A stretch of 64,000 bases of DNA, taken from NCBI RefSeq assembly GCF_949987535.1, contig NC_080074.1:41275641-41339640 (forward strand). The letters run 5' to 3'. Position numbers and translations under genes: made by a program. Shown piece by piece: positions 1 to 10,460 of this stretch (position 1 is the first letter of the stretch; each line of letters opens with the position of its first letter). This DNA is from Balaenoptera acutorostrata. Taxonomy: Eukaryota > Chordata > Mammalia > Artiodactyla > Balaenopteridae. The notes below the pieces were generated by a model. That model was not told the origin of the DNA. It saw only the letters and a list, made by a program, of their open reading frames with translations, and did not search any database.

Positions 1-540
1 ATAAACTTTTAAATTAAGAAGCTTTGTGCATGTACAAAAGCTGCCTCTGCGGCAAAGCACCTTAACTCTTGACTCTACAAGCATTTGGAAGAAGGGTATA
101 TAAGATCAAATTATTTTCCTCAATCTGGTTTTTACTTTATTTTGCATTTTTTCCTGTTTAGAGTTGGTTTTTTGTATTTTATGAACTTATGTTCACCAGC
201 ACTTCAAAAATGCAAAGGCAGTGAGAATGTGAAAAGTTCCTGGTAAAGAAGACTTCCGATTTGGAATGAAAATAGTTATAATAAAATGAAGCAATTTGTG
301 AGAAAAGAATGTTGCATGTACATAAAGCATACTAGCACTGTCTTAAAGGAAAAGAGTAAATCATGCAATGTGTGGAAAGAGCTGTGTACCTTTACAATAC
401 TACATAATCACCAAGTGATAAGAAAAATGAGTTGCAAATGGGAAAACCAGATCTGTGTGGCTGGATCCACAGTCACAAACTTTGCCAGTTGTTGGACTCA
501 CTGAGAGGCCATTAAAAATCCTGATGTCTGCTTGCCCCTC
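1..540. other. AT-rich sequence, nothing recognised
   Basis: No repeat family, RNA gene or convincing coding frame is visible. The only open frame (286-504, 72 codons) has no recognisable motif and is of chance length for this base composition. Confidence 0.5.
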
Positions 541-655
541 CCCAGAGGTTTTAATTTAACTGGTCTGTGATGTAGCAGTGGCCTGGAGATCTAGATTTTT
601 AAAATCTCCCCAAGTTCTTCTAATGTGCAGCCAAGATTGAGGATCACTGAATCAA
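541..655 (-). mobile_element. MER5A-like hAT-Charlie relic
   Basis: The text runs through an ATTTAACTGGTCTGTG segment, a TTTTTAAAATCTCCCCA segment and AATGTGCAGCCAAG, then ends GATCACTGA. This is the order of the MER5A non-autonomous DNA transposon half ending in GAACCACTG. It is an old, immobile copy. The orientation is my reading and could be reversed by convention. Confidence 0.6.
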
Positions 656-1560
656 GGTAATAGCATCCATGCCAGATGCCAGCTAGTATCATGTTAATGC
701 AGGAGAAGGTTGGGAATTCATTCAAAACCTTAAATTTAAGATTAGAGAAGGGTCTGATTATAAAAATATCTCAAGCCACAGAAAGTCAGAGCCTATTACT
801 CCATCTGTAATGGAGTAGATCCTAAGATTCTCTAAGATAACCCTGACCATGTTATCTGCAATGATGGAAATGTTCTACATCTGTGTTGAATACAATAACC
901 ACTTGCTCCTGTGACTACTGAAGATTGGAAATGTAGCTAGTATGACTACAGAAATTTCTAATTCTAATAAATTTCTAAATTTCTAATATTATTTAGCTAA
1001 CAAATAATATTTTAAAAGTTAATATTATCATTAAATGTTAATTAATTTATGTTTAAATTTAAATAGCCATAAGTGATAAGTGGCTACCTTACTGGATAGC
1101 ATAGCCTTAAAATAAACTCAAAGAACATCACGTTGGTGCACTACCTGATTCCACAGATTTTCAATGTTGATAAAGTGGGTGGCCTATTTTAGATAAAGTT
1201 GCCATATAGAACATATATTTGCAAGAATAAAAAAAGACGATGAATTTTTTTTAAAGCTCCAGAGAATATAATCACATTCTTATACTTGCAAAAAGAACTA
1301 TAACCTTTATTCATCCTTTGTAAAACTTGAATCCTTGAACAAACAGACTTAAAAACAGACTTTCAAAACAAAAAGCTGGCTGTAAATATAAATTTATATA
1401 TGGTTTTTATTTTGATAATTGTTATCAAATCAATCACCTAATCTATAAATATAAAAGTATGGCAATAAGCTTCATGTCTGAAATAAACTCACATGAATGC
1501 ACACATAGAGAGGCATGAAGAATCTATGCCCATAAAATAAGCATGCATTCTTTTTTTCTA
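656..1560. other. AT-rich sequence, nothing recognised
   Basis: AT-rich sequence with several TAAAT/TTAAT runs around 960-1,070. I see no recognisable repeat or gene. Confidence 0.45.
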
Positions 1561-1564
1561 TCTT

Positions 1565-1712
1565 TACATGAATAACTTGGATTGTGTGCTTACTACAGAC
1601 CAGACACTGTGCTTACAGCTTTAGATGCATATTCTCATAATCATCTAAGGAGATAGGTACTATTACCCATACTGAGCACATGAGGAAATGGAGGCTCACA
1701 GCAGTTAATTTT
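1565..1712 (-). mobile_element. MIR SINE relic
   Basis: CAGACACTGTGCTTACAGC, then TCTCATAATCATC, then GGTACTATTACCCAT, then TGAGGAAATGGAGGCTCA follow the order of the reverse complement of the MIR core (a tRNA-derived mammal-wide SINE). The copy is strongly diverged. Confidence 0.7.
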
Positions 1713-2830
1713 TTTATATTCACCCAACTCATGAATGTTAAAGCTGAATGCTGCATTCTGTATTTATTAATAGTAATAATTGACAAACCTTATAATTATA
1801 TAGGGATTTTAAGAATGTTATTTTTATTGCTATTCAACATTTCTTTACCACTACTGAAATAAATTCTCTATCAACAGAGAATAATCAGTCACTGTCTGAA
1901 CAAGGTGTAATCTGTGTCTATGTGTGAATACGTTTTCACTCTGTTACTATACCATTTATATTTCTATAGCTCTAGCTCTTCAACAGCAGCTTGAACAAAG
2001 CCAAATTCTAGAAGCCACGGTAACAAAAATTCATCACTATTCATAAATTAGAACAATTGATTGCTTCCAATTGTCTCCTGTAGTTTTGCCAAGGCAGCAA
2101 GAACAAAAGAAGGATAATGAGTATCACCCATGCCTTTTGTTTCGGAACTATTCATTAAATAAAGATAATTCAGCCAAAATACACTTGAAAAAGACTTGCT
2201 GATTTGCACATTCCTTACAAATGCATTCAGCAAGTGACAATGGCATTTAAAATCTAAATTTACGGTAAAGAGATATCACAGGATTTTGAAGTAGCAAAAC
2301 CATTTCTAGCTGCTGAAGTGTAAGAATGAAGAGACAAAATAATGAGACCTTGGGAACATGTCTAAAAATGTGACACCAACACATGGACCATCCATCCCCA
2401 GCTGTCTTCAGAAAGCTTGATGTACACTTAAAATGCATGACATCGCCATACCAGAGCCGCTTTCAAAATTTATCACCTGGTTTTGTATATTTTACTCTAG
2501 ATTCCACTAGAAAGATGTTAAACCAACTGAATTACTGTCACCAGCTAGTGAGTTCTTGCATGGTTATTCTCCAAATACCTTGGAAATGAACATCTCCAAG
2601 GCCTCATCTAATAGACCAAAGTTGCCGTTTTCAAAAGGGAAATGAAACAGTACATTTGAAGATTCGTTTTCTCATATTCTCCAATGCTGCCTCTACTTTT
2701 GGTTAACATAAATGTATATGTTCCTATTAATATTTCAAAATCTTTTTTTAAAATAAGGAGTCATCTAAAATAAAATCCAACTTCAATATCTAATTATAGC
2801 TATTTATTAAATATATAATATATGTACTAT
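1713..2830. other. No recognised feature
   Basis: AT-rich DNA with several short chance frames (for example 2,383-2,589) on both strands. None has a recognisable domain. Confidence 0.45.
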
Positions 2831-2831
2831 A

Positions 2832-2985
2832 AATGTTCCAGGCACTGTGCTTGTCTCATCTCATTTAATCCTCTCAGTGCTGTGAAAAAAAACATCATTT
2901 TCTATAGTTCACCTATGAGGAAACTGAAGCTGAGGGGTAAATGACTTCCCCAAAGTAACCTAACCAATAGGGAGGTGTGCCTGGT
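2832..2985 (-). mobile_element. MIR SINE relic
   Basis: CCAGGCACTGTGCTTGTCTC, ATTTAATCCTCTCAGTGC, CTATGAGGAAACTGAAGC and CCCCAAAGTAACC appear in the order of the MIR core reverse complement. Confidence 0.75.
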
Positions 2986-3575
2986 GTGCCATACTCTCAA
3001 CCATTCTCTTCTATGCCTGGCTAGGAATATAACTGGAGGTAGTTAAAAGTGTTCTAGTCCTTTCTTGTCTGAAAATAGACTCCCATTTCTTTCACAGAAA
3101 ACAGCTACTTTGAAAAAAACAGTGAGAGTAGTCTTATAATAGACTCCAATGATATACTTACTTTCCCACCAGTTATCCAGAAATAACCAACAAGAAATAA
3201 TTTCTTTCATTTTTTTATAACATGTTGGAGTCTTTCCTTACTTTTCCAAATGGATTGAAAATCACATTTATTAACTCAAATCCATTTTATTATGTGTTTA
3301 TTCTATACTATGGATTGACCCCTTTCTTAATAAGAACCCAAATTGAGTCAGAAGTAAATTGCCACACTGTTACAGAGCAAAAGAACAGATGGTAACATAA
3401 GTCTAGAAGGGAAAACAAGACCATGTAAATTCTAGAAGAAAACATGGGCACATTTCTTTAAAGTCCTGAAGTAGAGAAAGCCTTCCAAACTATATAAGTA
3501 CCACACACTGATTGTGCCTCTGGAGCTCCAAAAGCCTTCCAAATTATGACCTCAATTCCACACACCACTGAAAGT
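2986..3575. other. No recognised feature
   Basis: Unique-looking AT-rich sequence. No repeat family or coding frame recognised. Confidence 0.45.
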
Positions 3576-3579
3576 TCTA

Positions 3580-3986
3580 TAAATTCAACTTTTGCATGAT
3601 TAAAAACACCCTAAGAAAAGCAAATTACAAACAAACAAACCTAATAAATATCAAAGAAAGAATATATAAAAAGCTCTAAAAATTAAGTAAAAAACCACCA
3701 CCAAACAGAAAAATGGACAAATAATATGAACCTAGTGTTTATAGGGTAAAAGAAAAATTAGTCTCTTAAACATATGAAAGCATAATCAACCTCCCAGAAT
3801 AAAAGAACAGCAAACTATAAACTATAGCAAGATATAATTTTAACCTATATAGATATGGCAAAAATCTAAAATTTACAATAAGCTCTGTTAGACAATTTGT
3901 AAGGAAATAACTCCTCTAATACACTATTAGTAAAGCATGATGCAACGTCTGTGCAGCCACTTGAAAATGACTATTAAAATCAACAT
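3580..3986 (+). mobile_element. Old L1M fragment, ORF2 3' part (left piece of a split element)
   Basis: AAAAGCTCTAAAAATT, GAAAAATGGACAAATAATATGAA, CTTAAACATATGAAAGCATAATCAACCTC and ATGGCAAAAATCTAAAA match, with heavy decay, the end of ORF2 in ancient mammalian L1s (codons around the usual QKWAKDMN and HLKRCSTS stretches). No open frame survives. The same element continues at 4,290-4,425 and 6,702-6,790. The two gaps are a CHR SINE and L1 copy A. Confidence 0.6.
3973..3983 (+). repeat. Target-site duplication, left copy, of CHR SINE
   Basis: ATTAAAATCAA is repeated exactly at 4,279-4,289, bracketing the SINE. It marks L1-type target-primed insertion. Confidence 0.85.
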
Positions 3987-4278
3987 GGGGCTTCCCTGGT
4001 GGCGCAGTGGTTGGGAATCTGCCTGCCAATGCAGGGGAAATGGGTTTGAGCCCTGGTCTGGGAAGATCTCACATGCCGCAGAGCAACTAGGCCCATGAGC
4101 CACAACTACTGAGCCTGTGCGTCTGGAGCCTGTGCCCCGCAACAAGAGAGGCCGTGACAGTGAAAGGCCGGCACACCGCGATGAAGAGTGGCCCCCGTTT
4201 GCGGCAACTAGAGAAAGCCCTCACACAGAAACGAAGACCCAACACAGCCAAAAATAAATAAATATATAAATAAAATAA
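3987..4278 (+). mobile_element. CHR tRNA-derived SINE (inside old L1)
   Basis: The head is GGGCTTCCCTGGTGGCGCAG (A box), followed by a B box like GGTTTGAGCCC, a body ending CACAGCCAAAAATAAATAA, and an A-rich tail. An 11-bp exact TSD flanks it. It is transcribed by pol III if active and is mobilised by L1 proteins. It carries no protein; the antisense frames over it are shadows. Confidence 0.93.
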
Positions 4279-4289
4279 ATTAAAATCAA

Positions 4290-4425
4290 GGTGCATTTAC
4301 CGTGTGATGCATCTATCTCTATTTCTAAGAATTTATTTTGCCAATTTACATGCATATATATAATACAACATACCTATAGAGCTATTCATTGTAATATTTT
4401 TCTGTAATTGCAAAAGACTGAGAAA
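4290..4425 (+). mobile_element. Old L1M fragment (middle piece)
   Basis: GTGCATTTACC, CTAAGAATTTATTTTGCC and GCTATTCATTGTAATATTTTT, then GCAAAAGACTGAGAAA, correspond to the ancient L1 ORF2 end (usual text: AGGAATTTATCC, GGCTATTCATTGCAGC, GCAAAAGATTGGAAA). It continues the 3,580-3,986 piece and breaks exactly at the target site of L1 copy A. Confidence 0.6.
4412..4425 (+). repeat. Target-site duplication, left copy, of L1 copy A
   Basis: AAAAGACTGAGAAA recurs exactly at 6,688-6,701. The duplicated bases belong to the older host L1 (its GCAAAAGATTGGAAA stretch), so they are true target sequence. Confidence 0.9.
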
Positions 4426-4512
4426 AAGACCAGAGAGCAGACAGCAGAAGCAAGAAGAACTACAATCCTGCAGCCTGTGGAACAAAAACCAATTCACATA
4501 AAGATAGGCAAG

Positions 4513-5442
4513 ATGAAAAGGCAGTGGGCTATTTACCAGATGACAGAACAAGATAAAACCCCAGATAAACAACTAAATGAAGTGGAGATAGACAACCTTC
4601 CAGAAAAAGAATTCAGAATAATGATAGTGAAGATGATCCAGGACCTTGGAAAAAGAATGGAGGCAAAGATCGAGAAGATGCAAGAAATGTTTAACAAAGA
4701 CCTAGAAGAATTAAAGAACAAACACCTAGAAGAATTAAAGAACAAACAAACAAACATGAACAATACAATAACTGAAATGAAAAATATACTAGAGGTAATC
4801 AATAGCAGAATAACTGAGGCAGAAGAACAGATAAGTGATCTGGAAGACAGAATGGTGGAATTCACTGCCGCGAAACAGAATAAAGAAAAAAGAATGAAAA
4901 GAAATGAAGACAGCCTAAGAGGCCTCTGGGACAACATTAAATGCAACAACATTCGCATTATAGGGGTCCCAGAAGGAGAAGAGAGAGAGAAAGGACCCGA
5001 GAAAATACTGGAAGAGATTACAGTCGTAAACTTCCCTAACATGGGAAAGGAAATAGCCACCCAAGTCCAGGAAGCACACAGAGTCCCAGGCAGGATAAAC
5101 CCAAGGAGAAACACGCCAAGATACACAGTAATCAAACTGACAAAAATTAAAGACAAAGAAAAATAATTGAAAGCAACAAGGGAAAAACGACAAATAACAT
5201 ACAAGGGAACTCCCATAAGCTTAACAGCTGATTTCTCAGCAGAAACTCTACAAGTCAGAAGGGAGTAGCATGATATATTTAAAGTGATGAAAGGGAAGAA
5301 CCTACAACCAAGATTGCTCTACCCAGCAAGGATCTCATTCAGATCTGACGGAGAAATCAAAAGCTTTACAGACAAGCAAAAGCTAAGAGAATTCAGCACC
5401 ACCAAACCATCTCTACAACAAATGCTAAAGGAACTTCTCTAA
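4513..5442 (+). pseudogene. L1 ORF1 (ORF1p RNA chaperone), broken
   Basis: ORF1p is the trimeric RNA-binding protein of the L1 particle. The natural start is the ATG at 4,513 (protein begins MKRQWAIYQMTEQ), shown by alignment with copy C; the open frame happens to extend 35 codons upstream without an ATG. In order: a basic, charged N-terminus, a long coiled coil (roughly residues 40-130, many EELKNK and MKNILE heptads), an RRM-like region (NIRIIGVPEGEE near residue 155) and a C-terminal domain. TAA at 5,164-5,166 cuts off the last ~92 codons, and a second stop (TAG in place of the usual Trp) lies near 5,266. The normal end is KELL followed by TAA at 5,440-5,442. An exact 24-bp duplication (4,701-4,748) lengthens the coiled coil by eight residues. 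Confidence 0.88.
4701..4748 (+). repeat. Exact 24-bp tandem duplication in ORF1 coiled coil
   Basis: Two identical 24-bp units (4,701-4,724 and 4,725-4,748) encode LEELKNKH then LEELKNKQ. Copy C has a single unit at this place. Eight residues is not a whole heptad, so the coiled-coil register shifts by one. Confidence 0.93.
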
Positions 5443-5500
5443 GTGGGAAACACACAAAAAGAAAAGGACCTACAAAAACAAACCCAAAACAATTAAGAAA

Positions 5501-6697
5501 ATGGTCATAGGAACATACATATCCATAATTACCTTAAATGTGAATGGATTAAATGCTCCAACCAAAAGACACAGGCTTGCTGAATGGATACAAAAACAAG
5601 ACCCATATATATGCTGTCTACAAGAGACCCACTTCACACCTAGGGACACATACAGACTGAAAGTGAGGGGATGGAAAAAGATATTCCATGCAAATGGAAA
5701 TCAAAAGAAAGCTGGAGTAGCAATACTCATATCAGATAAAATAGACTTTAAAATAAAGAATGTTACAAGAGACAAGGAAGGACACTACATAATGATCAAG
5801 GGATCAATCCAAGAAGAAGATATAACAAATATAAATATATATTCATCCAACATAGGAGCACCACAATACATAAGGCAACTGCTAACAGCTATAAAAGAGG
5901 AAATCGACAGTAACACAATAATAGTGGGGGACTTTAACACCTCACTTACCCCAATGGACAGATCAACCAAACAGAAAATTAATAAGGAAACACAAGCTTT
6001 AAATGACACAATAGACCAGATAGATTTAATTGATATTTATAGGACATTCCATCCAAAAACAGCACATTACACTTTCTTCTCAAGTGCGCATGGAACATTC
6101 TCCAGGATAGATCACATCTTGGGTCACAAATCAAGCCTCAGTAAATTTAAGAAAATTGAAATCATATTAAGCATCTTTTCTGACCACAACGCTATGAGGT
6201 TAGAAATCAATTACAGGGGAAAAAACATAAAAAACACAAACACATGGAGGCTAAACAATACGTTACTAAATAACCAAGAGATCACTGAAGAAATCAAAGA
6301 GGAAATCAAAAAATACCTAGAGACAAATGACAATGAAAACATGACGATCCTAAACCTATGGGATGCAGCAAAAGCAGTTCTAAGAGGGAAGTTTATAGCA
6401 ATACAAGCCTACCTCAATAAACAAGAAAAATCTCAAATAAACAATCTAACCTTACACCTAGAGGAACTAGAGAAAGAACAAACAAAATCCAAAGTTAGTA
6501 GAAGGAAAGAAATCATAGATATCAGAGCAGAAATAAATGAAATAGAAACAAAGAAAACAATAGCAAAGATCAATAAAACTAAAAGTTGGTTCTTTGAGAA
6601 GATAAACAAAATTGATAAACCATTAGCCAGACTCATCAAGAAAAAGAGAGAGAAGACTCAAATCAATAAAATTAGAACTGAAAAAAAAAAAGACTGA
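5501..6697 (+). CDS. Truncated L1 ORF2: endonuclease-only frame, 398 codons
   Basis: The ATG at 5,501 is the L1 ORF2 start, 58 bp after the ORF1 terminator. Only the APE-type endonuclease domain and the linker before the reverse transcriptase are present. The residues used by L1 endonuclease are all seen: Asn in TLNVNG, Glu in QETH, Tyr in NIY, Asp and Asn in GDFNT, Thr in YTFF, Asp in SRIDH, and Asp-His in SDHNAM. The residues after NIY are SS instead of the usual AP. Full-length ORF2p is about 1,275 residues; this frame lacks RT and the Cys-rich end. Its last codons are made by the A-tail (KKK), and its stop is the TGA inside the duplicated target site. Whether it is ever transcribed cannot be seen; only a short piece of 5'UTR remains. 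Most likely a retrotransposon relic that happens to stay open. Confidence 0.75.
   Translation: MVIGTYISIITLNVNGLNAPTKRHRLAEWIQKQDPYICCLQETHFTPRDTYRLKVRGWKKIFHANGNQKKAGVAILISDKIDFKIKNVTRDKEGHYIMIKGSIQEEDITNINIYSSNIGAPQYIRQLLTAIKEEIDSNTIIVGDFNTSLTPMDRSTKQKINKETQALNDTIDQIDLIDIYRTFHPKTAHYTFFSSAHGTFSRIDHILGHKSSLSKFKKIEIILSIFSDHNAMRLEINYRGKNIKNTNTWRLNNTLLNNQEITEEIKEEIKKYLETNDNENMTILNLWDAAKAVLRGKFIAIQAYLNKQEKSQINNLTLHLEELEKEQTKSKVSRRKEIIDIRAEINEIETKKTIAKINKTKSWFFEKINKIDKPLARLIKKKREKTQINKIRTEKKKD
6665..6670 (+). promoter_or_regulatory. Cryptic poly(A) signal AATAAA in L1 ORF2
   Basis: AATAAA ten bases upstream of the A-tract where copy A ends. The same AATAAA exists at the matching place in copy C, where it was not used. 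Confidence 0.7.
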
Positions 6698-6701
6698 GAA
6701 A
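6688..6701 (+). repeat. Target-site duplication, right copy, of L1 copy A
   Basis: AAAAGACTGAGAAA, identical to 4,412-4,425. Confidence 0.9.
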
Positions 6702-6790
6702 GATAAACAACAAAAAACATCTATCAATTGAGGGAATACAGGAATACACCATAATTGGCTTAACCACTACCCTATGGTTGATTTTCTTTT
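6702..6790 (+). mobile_element. Old L1M fragment (right piece)
   Basis: GATAAACAACAAAAAACATCTATCAATTGAGGGAATA continues the ancient L1 text (usual form: AACAACCTAAATGTCCATCAATAGGGGA) beyond the copy A insertion. It fades out near 6,790. Confidence 0.5.
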
Positions 6791-9190
6791 TCCTGTTTTC
6801 ACTTTTTCCCATAACTTTACATGCCCCAGCCTTGTCCTAGAAGAAAATTAACATAGACTGGGCTGTAGCAACATGGAATTCTGGGAGTTCATGAGACCCG
6901 GATGGAGCATGAGAACAGAATTCACGTGATCTCCCTGCTCTAGAGAGAATCCAGCACAGCACAGTCACCAAGCCAGATGGAGGGAAGCAAACATGAGCCA
7001 GGTCTAGGCAATAATTAGTGTGCAAAGGGAGATATAACTCTAAAGAAGAGGATTGAGGTCATGGCATTAGGAGAAGAAACAGATGGAAGAATCATTTGAA
7101 CCATATCCAGGTCTTTTGGAGATGGTCAGGAAGAAGAGAGAAAAAAAGCTACCTCAGATAATTTTGCTGAAAAGTTTGCCTCAGAAGAAAATTGGAAGTG
7201 TGTCAGAGACCTAAGGAGATAAGAAATATCCCAGGCAAAATGTGGTTAAAAGCAAACAAGCAAATACAACCTTCCTTCTTATTCTCATCCTCACCAAAAT
7301 AGATTTACTAAGATGCAGCCGGACAGGATTGCCAGGCCTCACGCATCTCTCCAGACAACCTTATAGTTGATCTCAACACTGTATTGGAACATATTTCCAT
7401 TATCTACAATATCATAAATGCAAGAAAATAGTTACTTATAATATTTACTCATAGCAGTGAATCCCAGCATTAAAACATGGAATCTTATTCCAATCACATT
7501 GGCATTAATCTAGGCAGTTGTCAAGAAATCAAAAAGATGGAAAAAAATTGAACAGCAATCAGATAGTCTGGATATTGTAGTGACAGATCTGAATCAGTTA
7601 TTTAGAAATTTGTTATGACTGTATTTAAAATAACCAAACAATTTGAAAAGAATCACTTCAACTGTGTATAAAAGGCAGGTTGAATTTTTCAGTGCACATA
7701 GTTTCTGCTATGCCCAGAACATTAAGTTTTCTTCTCCTCGGTGATTATTTAAAATAGTCCTGCAAGTGCTAAGGCTATAATTTCTGAAAATGTAAATTTT
7801 CAGGAGACCATATTTTAGCCACAGAAATCTGATTGACTAAATCACTTTGTAATATATAATTTGAGTCTCAACACCTTAAGACTATATAAACTGTGACATT
7901 ATTAGATGGGAGTTAGTGAGACTGGGACTTTAATATACACAGGCTTTAACTGTATGCACCATAAATACAAACATCTTGACTCAAATGACTAGTCAGTTAG
8001 CCAACTTGTACAAAAAAATAGTCAAACTAATTTTGTTTGGGTTTACTGGAACCTTCTTTTTTTTAGAAAAAGTGATTATTTAACTAAAGTAATATTTCAT
8101 TCAAAAGTCTATTATGCAAATATAACCGTTTTTTAAAAATCACTGTTTTAGAAAGTCAACATGAGATTTAATAATTTAATCCAATACATCTAATAATATT
8201 TAATTTATCTAATCTAATAACTAGTGTTTTTTATTTTTTTCAAAGAATTCTTATCTCCAATTATTGTTATAAGATGAAGCCATAGAGGATATATGTCATT
8301 CTTCAAAAAATACAACACAGCATGAAGCAGGATGTGATTTATTCTGTTTGAAATAATATCTTCTTGAGGATAAATTAAAACAATTTCATTAGAAGGGTTT
8401 TTGAGAGTCTGGTTTTTGACCTGATTATTTAAAAAGTCTTTCCATGTATTATAAAATTGTTTGTTACAATGCTTATTGAATTTGAACTGTAAGAATTGAA
8501 CTAAATTAATTCTGAGCCTGACAACGTTATTAAATCATATGAGACCTTGCCAATGTACTGCATATGATGTCAGGATCAGATAGGATTTTGTAGAAAATAC
8601 CCATTTAAACTTTTGCTTAAATTGAAAAACAATTATTTTAATACAAACAAAAAATGTAGATAAAGAGTATCCATTGCAGGGAGACTTCAATAAAATTCTA
8701 CACTTGAGCTTTATTAGATGTTAGGAGAGTATGGTGACCCAAGTGCTTTGTCTACAAAAACAGCTGAATAGAACATAACTGGGTTCTAATATCCTACATT
8801 GGTTAGGGGAAGAGGTTTCGCTAGGACAAGAAGCCTCATAGCAAGAAGATAAACACAGAAACCCAAGACCAAATTCACTCTCTAATCATATCTTTCATTC
8901 ATAGAATTTAAGAAATTTTAGGTATTCTCTAGACTTCTCCAGGTAGAAATCCTCAGAGACCAAAAAGACTTTAAAAACCAAGTTGTCAGAAATGGCCAAA
9001 AATAACCCCAACACTTTTACACATAGTATAGACAAGATCAACTCACCCTTAAGCCTTTAGGCAAAGTATATCTTAATTATCCAGCAGCATTGTAGGCTGC
9101 CTGCCACATAATTTTAAGACTGGAAATACTGATATGCTAATATTTCTTATCTATGGAAAACTGCTAGTTGTTTCCTAACATCTTTCTCTC
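6791..9190. other. No recognised feature
   Basis: AT-rich DNA. Sequence at 6,840-7,120 is richer in GC and purines than its surroundings, but I recognise neither a gene nor a repeat in it. No long frame on either strand. Confidence 0.4.
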
Positions 9191-9194
9191 CTTC

Positions 9195-9490
9195 TTCCAT
9201 AATAATATGATTGTGCCTGAGCATATGGCTGCCCAGTTAGAGACAATATTTCCCAGCTCACCTTGTAACTAGATATAGTCATATGACTAAATTCACAACA
9301 AGGCCAGTGAGCTTAATAGCAACCTCCTCCTCACTTTCCTAAAATAAATCGATGCCCTCCATTTGGGGTTGTTATCACCCTCCACGGGTGGGTGGTGACC
9401 CAGCTTCAACCACATAGACAAGCGTACTACCTTTGAGGGCGGAGAGACCTGGTACAAGGACCATTTCCCTAACACCTCCTGGAGCAGGTC
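9195..9490. repeat. Possible ancient interspersed repeat, family not assigned
   Basis: TATTTCCCAGCTCACCTTGTAACTAGATATAGTCATATGACTAAATTC resembles a common mammalian repeat containing 'tttcccagcctcccttgcagctaggtgtggccatgtgac'. I do not assign a family. Confidence 0.35.
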
Positions 9491-9629
9491 AGCCTCACCA
9501 GCTGTGACTGGATAATTGCATTCTATAGTATTTGAATAACCATATTTGAGGATCTCATTGATAAAGCAACTTAGCCTTTACCCTAAGAAATTCAACTATC
9601 CTCATCCTGTATCAGTGTAGTATCCTGTA

Positions 9630-9715
9630 CTGTGAAATTCTTAAAGAACGATGACTTATTTACTTAGTCCAGGTCCTGACTCATAGTAACATTCAAGAAA
9701 TGGGTATTGAATAGA
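9630..9715 (+). mobile_element. Possible L2 3'-end relic
   Basis: TTAGTCCAGGTCCTGACTCATAGTAACATTCAAGAAATGGGTATTGAATAGA weakly follows the L2 3' end (usual: cagtgcctggcacatagtaggcgctcaataaatatttgttgaat). Confidence 0.35.
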
Positions 9716-10300
9716 CAATGAAGAATTCTCTCAAAGAGTTACTAATGCTTTTTTCAGTCTACCACAGCATCACACCAAAAAAAATTCATATAGTTGAGCA
9801 TAGTGACCATCTTACTCCTCTCCAGGCTAAATGCCAATTCTTTTAACCTTTTCTTGTAAGACTTACTTTTCAGCACTTTAATCATTATGTCACTGTCACT
9901 CTCCTTTGGATTCTGTTCAGTTTCTCAGCATTTCTTTAAAATGTAATGATCAAGTATGCACATAAACTGTACAGTGAAGGAGTTTGAAGCATGTCACCCC
10001 AAAATATCCTACATTGGCATATTGACAATTTTGAGTTAAAAACACTTGAAAAATAGCAAATACAAGAACAACAGTCTGATCTTCCTTCCAGGAGATGAAA
10101 TTCCAACATGAAAAATATCATCTCTTTACGAGAAGGAAAGTAGTATCATTAAGGACAAGAAGCTGAGACTGAGAGAATTCTGTATAGACCTTGCTAAAAT
10201 CATTCTTATGTTCCTTTAGGTTCCCCACATAGTTTAGTCACTTTTCTACAATTTCTTTTCCTCTCTTTGTTCAACGTGAGATAAAAGTTAGTAGGTTTCA
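9716..10300. other. No recognised feature
   Basis: Unique-looking AT-rich sequence without repeat or coding signal. Confidence 0.4.
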
Positions 10301-10460
10301 TGATTTCTTTGGGTCTTCAGTCCTTATGAAGGCTTCCATGTCATGTAAAACTTAATGTAAATCTGTATGCTGTTTGCCCCTGTTAATCTGTTTTATGTCA
10401 GTTTAATTCTCAGGCCCAGCTGAAAAACCCTATGAGGGTCGAGGTAATCCAGGAAGAGTC
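10300..10460 (+). mobile_element. ERV1-type LTR fragment (3' part)
   Basis: CTGTTAATCTGTTTTATGTCAGTTTAATTCTCAGGCCCAGCTGAAAAACC closely resembles the 3' end of the LTR at 17,056-17,636 (CTGTTGATCTGTTTTATGTCAATTTCATTAGACCAGCCAAAAGAACC). The rest of the LTR is missing or unrecognisable, so this is a decayed or truncated relic of a related retrovirus-like LTR. Confidence 0.5.

Larger units (their letters stand above)
4426..6687 (+). mobile_element. L1 copy A: 5'-truncated, prematurely polyadenylated L1
   Basis: About 2.26 kb. It starts about 88 bp before the ORF1 ATG, covers all of ORF1 and the endonuclease part of ORF2, then stops in an A-tract. AATAAA lies at 6,665-6,670, ten bases before that tract, and a 14-bp exact TSD flanks the whole unit. 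Copy C continues normally past this point (its sequence reads GAAAAAGGAG here). So the 3' end is best explained by use of an internal poly(A) signal before reverse transcription, not by later deletion. It sits inside an older L1. Confidence 0.9.

Noticed and set aside
3987..4070. tRNA-gene-like A and B boxes at the heads of all CHR SINEs
   Set aside because: They are SINE heads derived from a tRNA, not functional tRNA genes; there is no anticodon arm with proper acceptor pairing followed by a terminator.
4533..5216. 227-codon minus-strand frame
   Set aside because: It is antisense to L1 ORF1; an A-rich coding strand gives a Phe/Ser/Ile-rich antisense frame with no motif.
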